Positions 44,087 through 56,069 are shown, numbered from the stretch's first letter. The stretch: DNA of 64,000 bases from Puccinia triticina (GCF_026914185.1 NC_070575.1:1178001-1242000), one strand, 5' to 3'. Program-made: numbers and translations. The notes: generated by a model from the letters alone, not told the origin.

Positions 44087-46122
44087 AGATTTACTTCGAT
44101 TTTGGAGTCAACACCTCAACCTGGGAACTGGGGTCGGTTAAATATTGGGGAAGCGTGAATGGATTAGATGTGCGATTTAAGTCAGTGTTGTGATCAAGCT
44201 AATTGGGTGATTTTCTGCTTGATTAAGATAACGAAAACTGACCCTGGAAACACACAAGTTGCAAGATGAATAGATAGATAAATTTCAATGAACAGATTAT
44301 TATTACTACGGTCACGGACTAAGGAGGCGTCTCTTGATGAACCAGCTGGGTGACGGTGGGCCACATGTTAAATAGACCACCAACGCAATAAGTTTTTTTT
44401 TGTGGAAATGCAGCAGGGGCATAGCATGGCACTGCAGGGAAGGGTGGTGAGAGTGACTGTTAGCCAAGCCGCTTGGGGGAGTTCGTCTGCAAGGCTCTCT
44501 CATTTTGAGGGCTGGGTACAATCTAAGTTCCATCTATTTCATTTCATCCGTCAAGGATCCACAAGAGTAGTGTTTATCCGAGTTCTTGAATCAAGCTTGT
44601 ACCCAGCCTATCTTACAGACAGCTGTTATTGTTATTATCATTGAAATTTGATAAGATGTAGTACTGATATTACCAACCGCAATTCACGACCCTCTTCGTC
44701 GCAGAGTCGGGATAGCATGCCCCAACCAAGGCCAAACATTCCTAAGCTCTCATCTCATCGAATGAAGCCTGGCAGTCGAATAAAGCTTCGAATCGAATCG
44801 GCTGGTCCTCATGAATTTATGTGTAATCAATCAACCACCGGGTCCGAAACTTCAGACCAAGGGAATTCCGACAGAGAAGACAATTTGCAGGAAGATGGAA
44901 TTTCCGAGTTACAAATTACTTCGTGAGTTGGCTGTCTGTTATTCATAAGATGTATAAATGTGAAGTTTGTCCTTTGGCTCGTGTGGAGGACACATGGGTT
45001 TGATGATGATGACTGCACGACTCCAATGTGTTCGCCATAAGGAAGAGTGGAAAATCCTGTTAGAAAGCGTGGTCGGTCCTCTGGGAAGTAAATAAGTATG
45101 CACGTATACAAATGCCATCCCTTGCAGCCTCTGGAGACCTCCACTAACTAAAATATGTAGTCTTACTCATTTCTTGGCTCAGATCGAACATACTTACCTC
45201 AACAAACAAAGCGTGAGGTGAAAATGCATAAGATCACTCGAGTCTGCCTGCCCGAGGGATTTCCTGCTCGGCTGATGATGAGTGAGCAGAGGTGAGTCTG
45301 CCTCGAGTCTTTGAGTATTTATCATCGCAGAGGGAGTGTTGTGATTGGGATAGCCCAGATCAGGCTCTGTGAAAGAATTGCTGACCTCTTTCTTCTTTTT
45401 TTTTGAGAGAGAAACCTCTTCGTGTCGATGCTGGTGCTGCGCAATGTTTTTTTTTCCCTCAGGCTCTGGTTAATTTATTTTTATTCATTTTTGAAATAGC
45501 TTCTATTTATAAATACTTTGCATGAATCAGCTCGTGGTTTATCTCAATCAACAAGATAGTGTGGCATAAATATTTGCGGTCCAACAAAAGTTCCTTTCAA
45601 CCTGTACCTTTATTTCCAAAGTATCGAGGATTGATTCAGTTGACTCTATGATTGAAATCCGTGCTCATGTGCAAGCATTGAAGACAAATGACGACCGTTG
45701 AGAGCATTCTTTTCTCAACAAAGACCAAAATGAGCTTAAATACAACGGCCTCCAACCCCATTTGTTGAAATTGTTCTCTCTCTATCTACATATGACTCTA
45801 CATGTGTTCACATGTATTGCAAATATATATAAGTCACTGAAAAAGAGAAGAAAAAAAATGTAATTACGGCCGGAATACTCTTTTCAGGTCAAATTCAAAA
45901 AACGGAAATAATAGGTTCTAAATACGTAGTTAAAATTACCGAATATAGAGAGCAGCACCTAAGCGAGGAAACTCGACCAAGGCAAATATCAAAGCATACA
46001 TTGAAGTTGACAGGAATCGAATATACAGAGAAGGTAAGATAAGCGTATGAAGATAATCATTGTTGTGGATATAAAAACATATTTGCTTCCTCTTATATAT
46101 TGTCAACCAAAACAAGTATCGG
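44087..46122. other. Intergenic region without a supported gene
   Basis: A frame at 44648-44926 ends next to a GTGAGT donor-like site and may be an exon, but no partner was found. The rest is AT-rich; the SNF5 3' UTR should extend left from 46123. Confidence 0.5.
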
Positions 46123-46502
46123 TCATCGTCTCCTGGCAGTTCGTGTAGTATCTCTGCGAGTGCGTCTGATGAAAAAGAACGCGGGACAAAAAAATATGAG
46201 TGGTTGGACGGCGGCAGAACAGAGGATGAGAGAGGAGGACCGACCTAGCCTGTCGTTCCTTTTCGATCTCCGCCCATTCCAGATCCTCAACATGGATTAA
46301 ATGTAGTTTGGGGCCAAAGAGATTTGCCTCGTGCCAGTCTCGCCAGACACCCTCGAGTTTTTTAGGCCCGCGACTGGAGCCGTATTTCTCCTTGAGCAAG
46401 GGATCGGTTTCTATTTTGAAGCTTGTCTGCACGATCCCGACCGGGTTGGGTGTTGCTGCTGCTGCCGTCGTTGAGGTTGTAGCTGCTGTCGTGGTTGTGT
46501 TG

Positions 46503-46533
<31 letters not shown>

Positions 46534-47990
46534 AGGTCTGAGGATCTGTGTCGTTAGGAGCAGCTGGCATAGTAGACGAGAGAACCTCGTGGGAAATCAG
46601 CCCAAGTGAAAGACAGTCGTGTTTGTGTCGGAAGATCTCCTCGTGGATCGCATGTGCAATGATCGGACTCGCGGATCGGGGCAGGTTTAAGTCACAGATG
46701 TATTGGGCTGTAAACAGTTCGGGCGTTAATGGTGATGCCAAATCCCATTCGATTCGATCGATCAGATGTAGTGTTTCTATTTGGACATCCAGCTTACGAA
46801 TAACGATGTGTTTTGATATCAACTATTGGGACGGGAGCTTAGATGAGCAAGTGAGACTACCAACTTGGATGATCACTCTCAGATCAGGCTCGATCCCGAC
46901 TAACTGTTCTTCAGAGAAATGTGATAGGTCCGCTTCATCTGGGACCAACTTTGTGGTGGATAAGAAGGAGTATTGGCTCAATTGCGACTTGATCTGTTCG
47001 ACAATCTTGGGCACATATACTCCAGACTGGATCCCCGCGTCCGCACAAAATTCGAGCGAGAAGATCTCTGGCGTGATGTAACGTTCTGCACAGATGGGGG
47101 AGTGATAATCAACTTGCTTGTTTACGGAGTTTTGACCAAGATGCCAATGGAGACTAACCTCGAAGATTCCAGGTGAAGACATCTCGTATCCTCAGTTCTT
47201 CCGTATCAAGTTCGATCCGGATAGGCACCAAGCACACACTATCTGAGGCCTGATCATTTTCGCTCAAGCCCAAGGTATTCATGAGGAGAGGAGCGCGTTT
47301 CGGTCTGCGTTCGACGCGGATCCATTTAGCAGGTGGATCGTGGCCAAGATACGAGCGACCGTCGGCGTATTTCCGCTTAGCAAGCTCGTCCTCGTGCGTC
47401 TTTCCTGGATCAGAGGGCGCAGGAGTAGGGGTCGAATTCCGGGCAGCAGCAAGCCGTCCAGCTTGTGGTGTTTGATTGACGTTCGCGCCCATCGATAGCC
47501 GGGAGCTGTGGCTGGGACGGCCGCGGGTCTGGGCGGCCCTAGACCGAGGATGGTCATCTTCAAAGGCTTGATCCAAGTCCGGATCTATGTTGGGCAGACG
47601 CGACGAATCGTTCTCGGAGTAGTTGACGACCCGCCGAGCGCGTTTTCCCGGTTCGGAGAGAGGGACGATAGATGGGTTAGATGGATGGGAGTCGATCGGA
47701 GAATTCGGGCGTTGGAGACGGTTCTGAATATACGTGGTGGTGTAGATCGGCTGAGAGAGTCCACTGGCCCCGAGCCTGAGCCGTGAGGGGAAGGTGGTCA
47801 GCGAGGCTTGGACGTTCGTGCTGGAGGACAATGGATGGTAGGGAGGAGCGGGGTCGAGGGAGGGCTGATCGATGAGTGGCCATGACTGGCTTGGTGGGCT
47901 TGTGGCTGGCTGGCGCTGGCTGGGGAGATGGGGTGGAGGTATCCGCGATGAGGAGGATGCTGGGGTGGCGATGGAGTGCTGGTAGTTCAT
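46123..47990 (-). CDS. SNF5: SNF5/SMARCB1-family chromatin-remodelling subunit
   Basis: Exons are 47990-47159, 47085-46865, 46792-46245 and 46165-46123; the product is 547 aa. SNF5 proteins are core subunits of SWI/SNF and RSC remodellers. The first 250 residues are Pro/Ser-rich and disordered. Repeat 1 begins at LVPIRIELDTEELRIRDVFTWNL and continues over the first intron with ITPEIFSLEFCADAG. Repeat 2 begins at LDVQIETLHLIDRIEWDLAS and continues with AHAIHEEIF. A low-complexity Thr/Asn/Ala run from GTT/GGT-type codons interrupts the part after repeat 2, before a conserved RGPKKLEGVWRDWHEANLFGP block. The last splice gives an Arg-rich end (RRTRRDTTRTARRR), whereas reading through gives an unrelated tail, so I prefer the spliced end. 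Snf5 versus Sfh1 cannot be decided here. Confidence 0.9.
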
Positions 47991-48198
47991 CGTCGGCAGT
48001 GGTTGGTGGTCGGTCAACAGCCGAGCCGCGGCTGGCGGAGTCGGGCGTTACCCCCCGGGGCCCCCGGGTTGGCGGCCCGACTGCGCTGCCCTGTGCCCCG
48101 AACCCGCCCCCGCCCCCGGCCATCCGTCCAGCCGCTGAAGATTCAGACTGAGTTCGGGTTGGGCGGTGCACATAAGTCACCGGGCAACAACGTTCGAA
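47991..48198. promoter_or_regulatory. Divergent promoter region between SNF5 and CIA30
   Basis: The 208 bp between two start codons are strongly C-rich on the plus strand (runs of CCCCC around 48052-48120) and carry no TATA box. It must serve both genes. Confidence 0.6.
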
Positions 48199-49230
48199 AT
48201 GGCATCAGCACTCAAAGCTCGTTTGCAGAGGACCGTGCAGAGTTGGCATCGCTATGGACTGGCTGGTGAGTCATTCCGAACTGTGGGCGGCTCACTCTAC
48301 CGGAAGAACTGACGCATACACGCCCTGTCGGCACGGAACAGTGGTGAAGATGGATCCGCTGGGGGGCGAGCCCTTCCGGAGGCCATTGCCGATATTCGAG
48401 ATGAGCGACCCTTCCCACCTTGATCAATTCGCGCTCGGATGTGACGCCGACATGGGCGGCTACTCGACTGTCCAACTGGCCATCCAGCAATCCCCCAGCC
48501 ACCCTTTCCCTCACGGCGTCTTTCGCGGTACTCTGCGCTCTGAGTTGGGCGAACAAGCTCTGAAATCTGGAATCTTGAAAGCTGGTGGCTATGCTGGCTT
48601 CCGAACTAGGGTGAAGCTCCCCTTCCATTGTTTTTGGCCGGATTTTCTTAGACTGAATCTCCGGGTTCTCTTATTGAGGTCCGAGAGATGTTGATTGGTG
48701 AAGACAACTGGAACGCAGAGCAACACGAGTTTTTGAGACTTCGGGTTAAAAACTCCGGGGATGGGATGAAATATTTCGTCAACATCCAAACCGAAGGTCC
48801 AGGTGCGTTCTTGTCCCCAATCCCGATCAACCTGTAAACTAGCCATTTGCTAACTCTTTTGATGAGATGCTGTAGTGTCCACCGATATCTTTCAGCATCG
48901 GCTCTGGCTTGGTCCCCCAGGTGAATGGGAGGATGTTCTCGTGAGTTTCATTTCATCTACTCGCTGCTAACTAACTGTAACATGATTGTTTATGATATCT
49001 TCTCTCGCCACAAGATCCCACTTGCCGATTTCGCGTTGACCAACAAAGGTCAGATTGTCAACAATCAGTTCGAGATGCCCCGGGAATCGATCAGGACTGT
49101 CGGGATTTCGGTCTTGGAGAAGCCGGGGCCGTATGAGCTTGGGATCCTCAAGGTGGACTGCGTCAGTGAGATCGGTCTCAAGCTGGAGGAACTGGAACAA
49201 GAAGAGACTTCGCGCTCCGTACCCGGTTAA
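48199..49230 (+). CDS. CIA30: Complex I intermediate-associated protein 30 (CIA30/NDUFAF1)
   Basis: Exons are 48199-48265, 48342-48610, 48679-48802, 48876-48940 and 49015-49230; the product is 246 aa. CIA30 is a mitochondrial assembly factor of respiratory complex I. The start is basic and amphipathic (ALKARLQRTVQSWHRYG), fitting an import signal. The CIA30 domain follows in order: FEMSDPSHLDQF, DMGGYSTVQLA, GVFRGTL, GGYAGFRT, then FLRLRVKNSGDGMKYFVNIQTEG, EWEDVLIPLADFALTNKG and ESIRTVGISVLEKPGPYELGI. Each intron keeps phase and the domain reads continuously over all four junctions. It shares a short divergent promoter with SNF5. Confidence 0.92.
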
Positions 49231-49916
49231 AAAAACTCACATGAGTGTGCTACCCAATTCACTTCTTCATCCATACGCAAAACAATCCAAAATCATCTTA
49301 TCATTATGTATGTACTCTGGATATGCTATGTGCTATGTCCCTGTATTAATCATTCATCGTGACGAGAGTCATGAGCTCACAACAATTATCCGATCGCTCC
49401 CCATTGAGATCTTTCATTGGTACAGATGATTTGATTCTTTGCTGAATTGTCCAGCCCTGAGAATGAGTTGAGCAGCATCTCACTCGGACTTTTCTACTCA
49501 CCATATTGTTCGTACACAGGCACCGATACAACATCGCTTGTCTCCCATGTGGATTCACTTTGAGATCATTTTTCTTTTCTCATCAATGTCGTGAAGTGGC
49601 CTGGAAATTTCATCCTAAGAGTTCTATGGCAGCAGCAAGTGAACAAGCGACAAGCTCGGCTACGCGAACCTTCCTACATAGCGAGGGCAATAATGGTCGT
49701 GACCTGAGTATCCAGATTGTGTTTACGTAACTGCTGGGAATAAACAAGAAGGACTTCACATTTATTGAAAGAAAAAGAAACAAGAAATGAAGAGAAAAAA
49801 AAACAAGATAAAGCTCGTGAGAAACAGAGGTGGTAGAGAGGCTAAGAGTAACGGTAGCAAATTCGATAAGAGGAATCTAAAGGCACTTATTCAAGATTGC
49901 CTGCGATATGGGTAGT
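49231..49916. other. Convergent 3' region of CIA30 and the methyltransferase gene
   Basis: The 686 bp between two stop codons have no supported gene. Both 3' UTRs should end here; A-rich words around 49780-49810 are compatible with polyadenylation signals. Confidence 0.5.
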
Positions 49917-51760
49917 CTAACTTCCTGGGACTGGTTGACAGACGACCTCTTCGAAAGAACGTCGTTTGATGATCGATGGGTCTTTGAGCGTGTCGAGTGA
50001 AGTGTGGGTCTTGACTCCTTCGACTCGATGGAATGAATTCAAATTTTTGTGAACGGTGATCTGGAACAACGATACACTTCCTTGTCGAGAAGTAATGACC
50101 TGAGGAGACAAGAAAATGAGGCGGAAAAGTCAGTATATAGAGAACAGCGACTTGCTAGGGGGGAAACAGACACCAAGGACGCACCGAATAAGCCAAGAAA
50201 AACTCCCAGATCCTGAACCACCTGTCGCCGTATTTCGCGCGGACTTTTTCTTCGTTCGACATCCAATTTTTGTACCAGCGATAGAGGGTAGCGGAGTAAT
50301 GGACGCCCAGGACGTCGACGGATTTGACTTCGAAGCCGGCTTGCTCGAGCTTGGTGGTCACCCATCCCAAGGATAACGAGGCATCGGCACCGGGGAAGAT
50401 GTATTTGTTCATGAAGAGACCCCAGATCAAGTCTTCGAATTGCCAATTGGGTCGGATCCCAGCCACTTGGAAAACCATCGTCCCGTCGTCAGCTAGTAAA
50501 TCGTAGACTTGTTTCAAGAAGTCCGGGTATCGTCTGATACCGACATGTTCGGCCATCTCGAGACAGGAGATCTTGTTGTATCTTCCTTTGGGCTCCGCGG
50601 GTATATCTCGTGCATCTTGGCAGACGATCTTGGCCTGGGTAGAGGGGATCCCATTGGCGGCGAGCCGATCGTTACCAAACTTGGTCTGGTTTTTACCCAG
50701 AGTGACGCCGGTGGCCTTACAGCCGTAGTTTTTGGCCGCAAAGGCAGCCAAAGTTCCCCAGCCACATCCGATATCTAGCAGGTTGTCATCCGGTTGAAGA
50801 TCGAGCTTTTGGCAGACTAGTTTCAGTTTGTTGTCCTGCAATTCTTCCAAGCTTTCTTCCCTGTCGGCATCCGAGATAATTCCCGAGGTGTAGATCATCC
50901 GAGGGCCAAGGAACCAGGAGTAGAAGTCGTCGCCTCGGTCGTAATGCCCTCGAACTTGTTCTTCATCTTGGGACGTGGTGTGTAAAATAACCTCGGGTAG
51001 CAATCTGGTCACCACGTATTTGAATAGTTCCGGTGTCATGTGAAATGCGGCCCAGTCGTGTCTGTATTCAAGCAATTCCATCATGTCGCCTGGCAAAAAA
51101 AAATTGTTGACAACCCAAACAACCAAGAGTGTCAGTTATCATAATGAAAGTATTAGATGGGATTGGATGGAAGGAAGAGATGACACACGCTTGATCTCAA
51201 TCTTTCCCTCGAAATATGCATCATGCCAGACTTGCATTGGGATCCGTTTACTGCCGGGGTTGTTGGGGTTGTAAGCCTGAGAAAGTTTGGCGTCTTTGAA
51301 GATGAAGTAACTGGACTGCTTGTTGTTGGGTAGCGTGACTTGGTTCGTGACTTGGCTGGGATAGATCGAGCTTAAGGCCCAGTAGCTTATCATCACCGCT
51401 GGGGCCAAGACGATCATCAAAAAGATGTGTCCATAGGATAAAAATCCAATCGTGATCCCTGGCACTAAAAATTTTCCGACGAAGTAAGGCACGAATATGC
51501 ATGCGAGGACAAATTCCTTGTTCGAGAATCTGCCATTTCCTGTCCAAAGTTGCCCGTTTCCAAGTTGAAATTGGTACGAAGCGTCACGTGGCATTCGACA
51601 GACAGAAAAAGTAAATGCGGGAGAGGGGATCAGACTGTCGAATGGCCACATAGACGAGCAACACGAGATTTGCCCACTGACCCTCAACAATCAACGGAGC
51701 GTTTTTGATGGCAGGGTAGCTGGTGAGCCTGACGGCGGATTTCGAGGGTTCCTTGGACAT
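49917..51760 (-). CDS. MTS1: Sphingolipid C9-methyltransferase
   Basis: Exons are 51760-51682, 51539-51189, 51089-50185 and 50099-49917; the product is 505 aa. The enzyme adds the C9 methyl group to the sphingoid base of fungal glucosylceramide, using S-adenosylmethionine, at the ER or Golgi membrane. The start reads SYPAIKNAPLIVEG-NGRFSN, typical of the family. Two hydrophobic segments follow (LACIFVPYFVGKFLVPGITI and FLMIVLAPAVMISYWAL). The methyltransferase part has GHYDRGDDFYSWFLGPRMIYTSG, the SAM site LLDIGCGWGTLA, SCLEMAEHVG and ATLYRWYKNW, as in cyclopropane-synthase relatives. The last exon completes ITSRQGSVSLFQITVHKN. An ATG at 51892 in the same frame would add 44 residues; I chose 51760 for its ACCATGTCC context and family fit. 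Confidence 0.92.
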
Positions 51761-52148
51761 GGTATATATCCGTGCAGCTTGGGAGTCCTCGGGGCGTGCT
51801 GTTGTGGGTAGTGATCGAGATCGAGGGGATGGCCCAAAAGAGTGAGACAGCGGCGCGTCTATCTTCCCCCCGAGGGCCCCGCGGGTATCCATGAAGCGCA
51901 CATGCGGCCACCGATCGGGGGGCTTGCGGTACGGGGAATTGTATGATGGCAAAAACAACTGAAGTTGCTTGCACTTGATGTCCACACATATTCATGTAAA
52001 GGTTTTTTGTTGATGGTCCAAAGAGCAGCTCTACTTGCTTTGCTGGGTTCTGGGACATCAAGCCCTGTTCAAGATTGCAAAAATAAAAACCACCATTATG
52101 ATATCAACAGATCTTTTGCAATGGTCAAGAAGACATCATGGATAATTA

Positions 52149-52523
52149 AGGTGTTCAAAGTTGAAATCATAAAATTTTCAATAAGGGTGTTCAAAGTTGT
52201 CTTGCATAAAATCATAACACCATAAAATCATAAAATTCTAAGCTGAAAAAATATGTTGCACCCAAGCACTCAAATTTGAGCAACATTTCTAGAATGGTAC
52301 ATATGAAATCATCACTTCAAAGCTTTATGATTTTATGATTTCAACTTTGAACACCATAAATACATAAAATCATAAAATCATAAAATTTTCAAATGATGAT
52401 TTTATATGTACCATTTTAGAAATGTTGCTCTAATTTGAGTGTTTGGGTGGTACATATTTTTTTCAGCTTAGATTTTATGATTTCATGGTGTTATGATTTG
52501 ATGCAAGTCAACTTTGAACACCC
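52149..52523. mobile_element. Nested MITE with GGTGTTCAAAGTTGA ends and TA flanks
   Basis: The outer ends AGGTGTTCAAAGTTGA (52149) and TCAACTTTGAACACCC (52523) have TA on both sides. Inner ends at 52184 and 52356 (also next to TA) suggest a second copy inside. A further symmetric pair (TGGTACATATGAAATCATC and GATGATTTTATATGTACCA) lies in the interior. It is the same family as 17101. Confidence 0.7.
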
Positions 52524-52914
52524 TAAAAACCCATTTCATAGCCCAAATGGATTCCCATTCAGTTACCACATCCAGGAGTGATATTTCTTCCAGTTTTCGG
52601 CATTCAGCTGTCCACAAGTTCTTTACATTCACACGTCAAGGCCAGGTTGCAAAAGGCATATATCATTGAGCTTAACCGGACATCCCAAGTGACTATTTCA
52701 AAAAAATTGAACATAAGATTACTGGATGGTTCTTGGGTTCTAGATGGACGCGTTGATGATGGGAATCTGGGTTTTCTGGTGTTGGTAAATCAGATTGTTC
52801 TGACCAAAACTGTTTTTGTTCTAATTGAGATGGAATTTTGGCAGATCAATCGCTGCAATTGCTTGAGGGTGATGTCTGCAGGCTACACCACTGAGCAACT
52901 GGGACAATAGCCCA

Positions 52915-53185
52915 ACGTGTGCTTTGACGGTTGGGCTAACCAAACACTCTGGCTTGGTGACCAATGTGGGTCCAGTGCCACCACAACCATGACATTCCCA
53001 AAGGGGAATGGTGGGTCAAACGTTGGCACAACAGAGTCCCCCACCTTCACCCAACCATAACCCAATTGTGACATTGCAGCTGTGCAGCCTGCTGCGACGA
53101 GAAGGGACAAAAAAAAGGGGCAACTTAAACCTGCAACCACAAGGTCATCTATGCTTGCCAAACGCTCTAACCACAGCGCTAATCA
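52915..53185 (-). repeat. tRNA-related SINE candidate
   Basis: On the minus strand from 53182 the sequence reads GCGCTGTGGTTAGAGCGTTT, with an A-box-like TGGTTAGAGCG. About 40 nt later comes GTTGCAGGTTTAAGTTGCC, close to a B box, then CCCCTTTTTTTT. This is the order of a pol III promoter in a tRNA head. The anticodon arm does not fold cleanly, so it is not called a tRNA gene. Confidence 0.4.
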
Positions 53186-53570
53186 GATTGGATTCACCAG
53201 TGGCATAATGTATTACCCTAACCTTTAGCCAATTGGCTGATTTTTTGAGGTTCTGCGGGAAGTTGGGGTGATTGGTTGGACCATTTGGTCCCTGATCATG
53301 CAGATTGTGGAATGGCTGGATAAACCGATCCCGATCATGTAATAGATAGGACCAACGTTCTCCGACGAGGTAATGTTGGACCAACCAACACTGGTCACAG
53401 GACGTGAGCTGGTGGTGTAGAGTGATGGTTTGTCTTGCAGTTCCAGGTATGTATGCTACGCTTTGAATAAAGCTATCCATTATATCCACTGGGTTTGAGT
53501 GTGGTCTACTTGACGGCGAAAAGAACGAAATTTCAAGATGGATATTATTCATTTACAGCAAGTACCTGTT

Positions 53571-53608
53571 GGTTTTTTTTTTTTTTTTGTTTTTTTGGGG
53601 GGGGGGGG
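53571..53608 (+). repeat. Poly-T / poly-G homopolymer run
   Basis: A run of T with one G is followed by TTTTTTGGGGGGGGGGGG. Such a tract may be slippage-prone or an assembly artefact. Confidence 0.8.
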
Positions 53609-53747
53609 TTACATGTTTAGAAAAACAAAGTCAAAAGAAGCCAATAGTCGTCATTTGTAGCGATGTCGGATAGAGGTGAATAGGAAAGGATAGAAAGCAG
53701 CAGGTTAGATTATCTGGTGTCACCGTCTGTACATTCCTAACCGATTG

Positions 53748-54522
53748 CTAACAGTTCAAGTAACTTACGTAAAGGACGTTATTGCACCTGGTTAAACGTG
53801 GAGTCATCGCGAACATGCGCAGCAAAAATCCAAGCGAAATTTTTGATGAAGAGCAAGAAATCAACTTTAGTACGGTACATAGCAATCATACGATGTAGCA
53901 ATTGAATTGTGCTTCAAAATGAGACTGACCGGATAAAAACTTCTCCTAGTGATCCAACCGACTTCCCATTTTGATATTCTTCCGTGTTAGCTAGCTGGAT
54001 CGACAAAAAATTGTGCAGACATGGCGGGGGAAAAAACGATTAGGAAAAGCGTTAGCACCAGTATGCCTTCGAACGAGCTGATTTCAATGAGTGAAGAATT
54101 TCAAAGTATTGTAAAAACAAACTCAACCTGCAAGTTCATGTAGTTGTCCACGCTGACGAGGTATCCTTTGTACTCCATACCCCATTTCAATTTGACCACG
54201 CATTCTTTTCCAGTCAAGTCTTGAAGGAACGGCTATTATCCATTGATTTGGGACCGTGAGTCGACGTTTCCGATCGAAGAAAGGTTGGTAATCAAGGTCA
54301 AGACAGTTTCTTTTGTTAGCATCACTTTCTCCAAGCAATTTTTGTTTCTTCCCCTTTTCTACAGACGCGTGAAACCAAACGAGCTTCTTGCTGACCTTTG
54401 GATTAACTGGCTGGACCTGACGATCACGAATATCAAAAAACAAGTTATCGCGGTCAGGGTCACAGTTCCGAAGATCAGAGGCAGATTCCAGACGAAAAGG
54501 ATGAGGGACTAACAACACTCAT
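53748..54522 (-). CDS. SMX3: Small nuclear ribonucleoprotein Sm-F
   Basis: Exons are 54522-54514, 54416-54396, 54232-54128, 53994-53930 and 53787-53748; the product is 79 aa. Sm-F is part of the heptameric Sm ring of spliceosomal snRNPs. Joined, the protein reads [23 protein letters not shown], then [22 protein letters not shown] (Sm1) and [29 protein letters not shown] (Sm2), almost the canonical sequence. The first coding exon is 9 nt and the second 21 nt. The last residues (SYLNC) come from reading past a GTAAGT site at 53769; if that donor is used, the true C-terminus lies in a further exon I could not identify. No other Sm or LSm member fits as well. Confidence 0.9.
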
Positions 54523-54814
54523 GATGAAACGCTAGCTTGAGACTTCGCTATCGACCGCTTCCCGTTATCCGGTTGGTGGTTATCGAATGTAAGAGCGACA
54601 GAAAATCCTAAATAACCACCGCACAAAATACCCGGCAGGTGGACGGACGGGGATTTCGAGGGAGACCGAGAGCGACAAATCACACACATGTCTCGCACAT
54701 GTAAAGCTGAGTCACAAATGAGTGATGGTTCAACCTACCCAGCAGAAGTCAAAACTGATGGCATCTCTCAATACATCAATGACCAGAGCCTCATCACATA
54801 TGATATACAAGGGG

Positions 54815-54912
54815 AAGCCCCCAAATTTGGGGTTCCAGGGGGTGTTAAATTCATAGGGGTTTGTAAATCACAGCAAGGGCATAGCCCCCAAATTTGGGGT
54901 TACAGGGGGTGT
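54815..54912 (+). repeat. Direct repeat around GCCCCCAAATTTGGGG
   Basis: AGCCCCCAAATTTGGGGTT followed by (C/A)CAGGGGGTGT occurs at 54816 and 54882; each copy is itself a palindrome. Confidence 0.7.
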
Positions 54913-56069
54913 GAAAGTCACAGGATGTGAAAGGCCCAAAAGGGAATGGGACAGAGCAAAGGAAAGGACATAAAATTTTCAAACCTTTGATGATGCAATT
55001 TCAGGGTGACTATGCATTCAGTCAAAGGAGAAACCAAATTTCAAATGAAAAATAGGTCAAAAATCAACATTTCAAGTGAAAACTGGGTGAAATAAGGGCA
55101 TTTTATTTTGGGAAAAGACACAAAATTTGTTCCTGAAAAAGTAAATATTTGGGAAAATGGTGATGAGAGATACTCAAAAACTCTGAAAATGTGAGGGAAA
55201 TTCCTTTTAAATTTTTTTTGAAGTTTATTATGAAGGCTGGCCACTTTCAGGCTGTGGAATCACTACCTTAGTAGTTTGGCTTGACTTGCTTCTTGACAAT
55301 GCAAAACACAGGTTCATGAAGTACAATACCAAAATTACCAATTTTAACCTTGAGATTTATTGATTGTGAGGGAGGAGGCCAGATTGACAGGAAATTTCTT
55401 GTGTATGAGCTTGAAAAGCAGTCCAGACAGCTCCAGACTTATCTGGGTCAGATGTGAAAGGAATGTGACTCCGAGGGATGGGCAGAGAATCATTAACTCT
55501 GTTACCTGATATAACTTTTGTGTAAATCACATTTGGGCCCAACCTGGTTCCATTACAAAGTCCCATTGTCCAATCAAGGTTCCTGAGCATGCAATTTGGT
55601 CACCTGTTGGGAGTTTGTAAACTCTTTGATCCACATTTGTAGCATTATCAGTTAGCCTTATTGAGTGATTTGAATTTATTTCAGATGGAACAAATTCAAA
55701 CTGTTGCATGAGAGGATATTAATGGTGAAGGATTGTTTAGATTCTTTGCACATAAGTCCTGGAAGTAGATCTTGACCATGAACTCTGTGGTTTTCAAACA
55801 CATTTTCTGTGTCATATATGTCCAGCTGTAAGAATTTGGGGAATTCCTGTGAAAGTGGAAGCAAACTTCCAATGTTATGGTGAATCAGGGGATAGATTTG
55901 AAGAATATTCATAAGTTTGAAATGGACTCTGCATATTTCTTGGTGAAGCACTCTGGGAGTTGAGCAAGTTAAAAATATACAACCTGGAGGCGTGTTTGCC
56001 ATGATTGTTATTTCCATGCTGGGATGGAGATTTGTGTGAGCTGTGTTCAGGTTGGTTTTGTGGTTGAGG

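Larger units (their letters stand above)
51893..53747. other. Repeat-rich intergenic region
   Basis: It holds a mariner-like MITE, a tRNA-like SINE candidate and a long T/G homopolymer. Frames at 52578-52910 and 53145-53552 have no family motif. Confidence 0.5.

Noticed and set aside
47677..48180. 167-aa minus-strand frame overlapping the SNF5 start
   Set aside because: It lies in another frame of the Pro/Ser-rich SNF5 exon and crosses the divergent promoter.
53100..53182. A true tRNA gene
   Set aside because: Box-like words are present, but the acceptor and anticodon stems do not pair.
53145..53552. 135-aa minus-strand frame
   Set aside because: Its 3' part runs into the tRNA-like SINE candidate and it has no recognisable domain.
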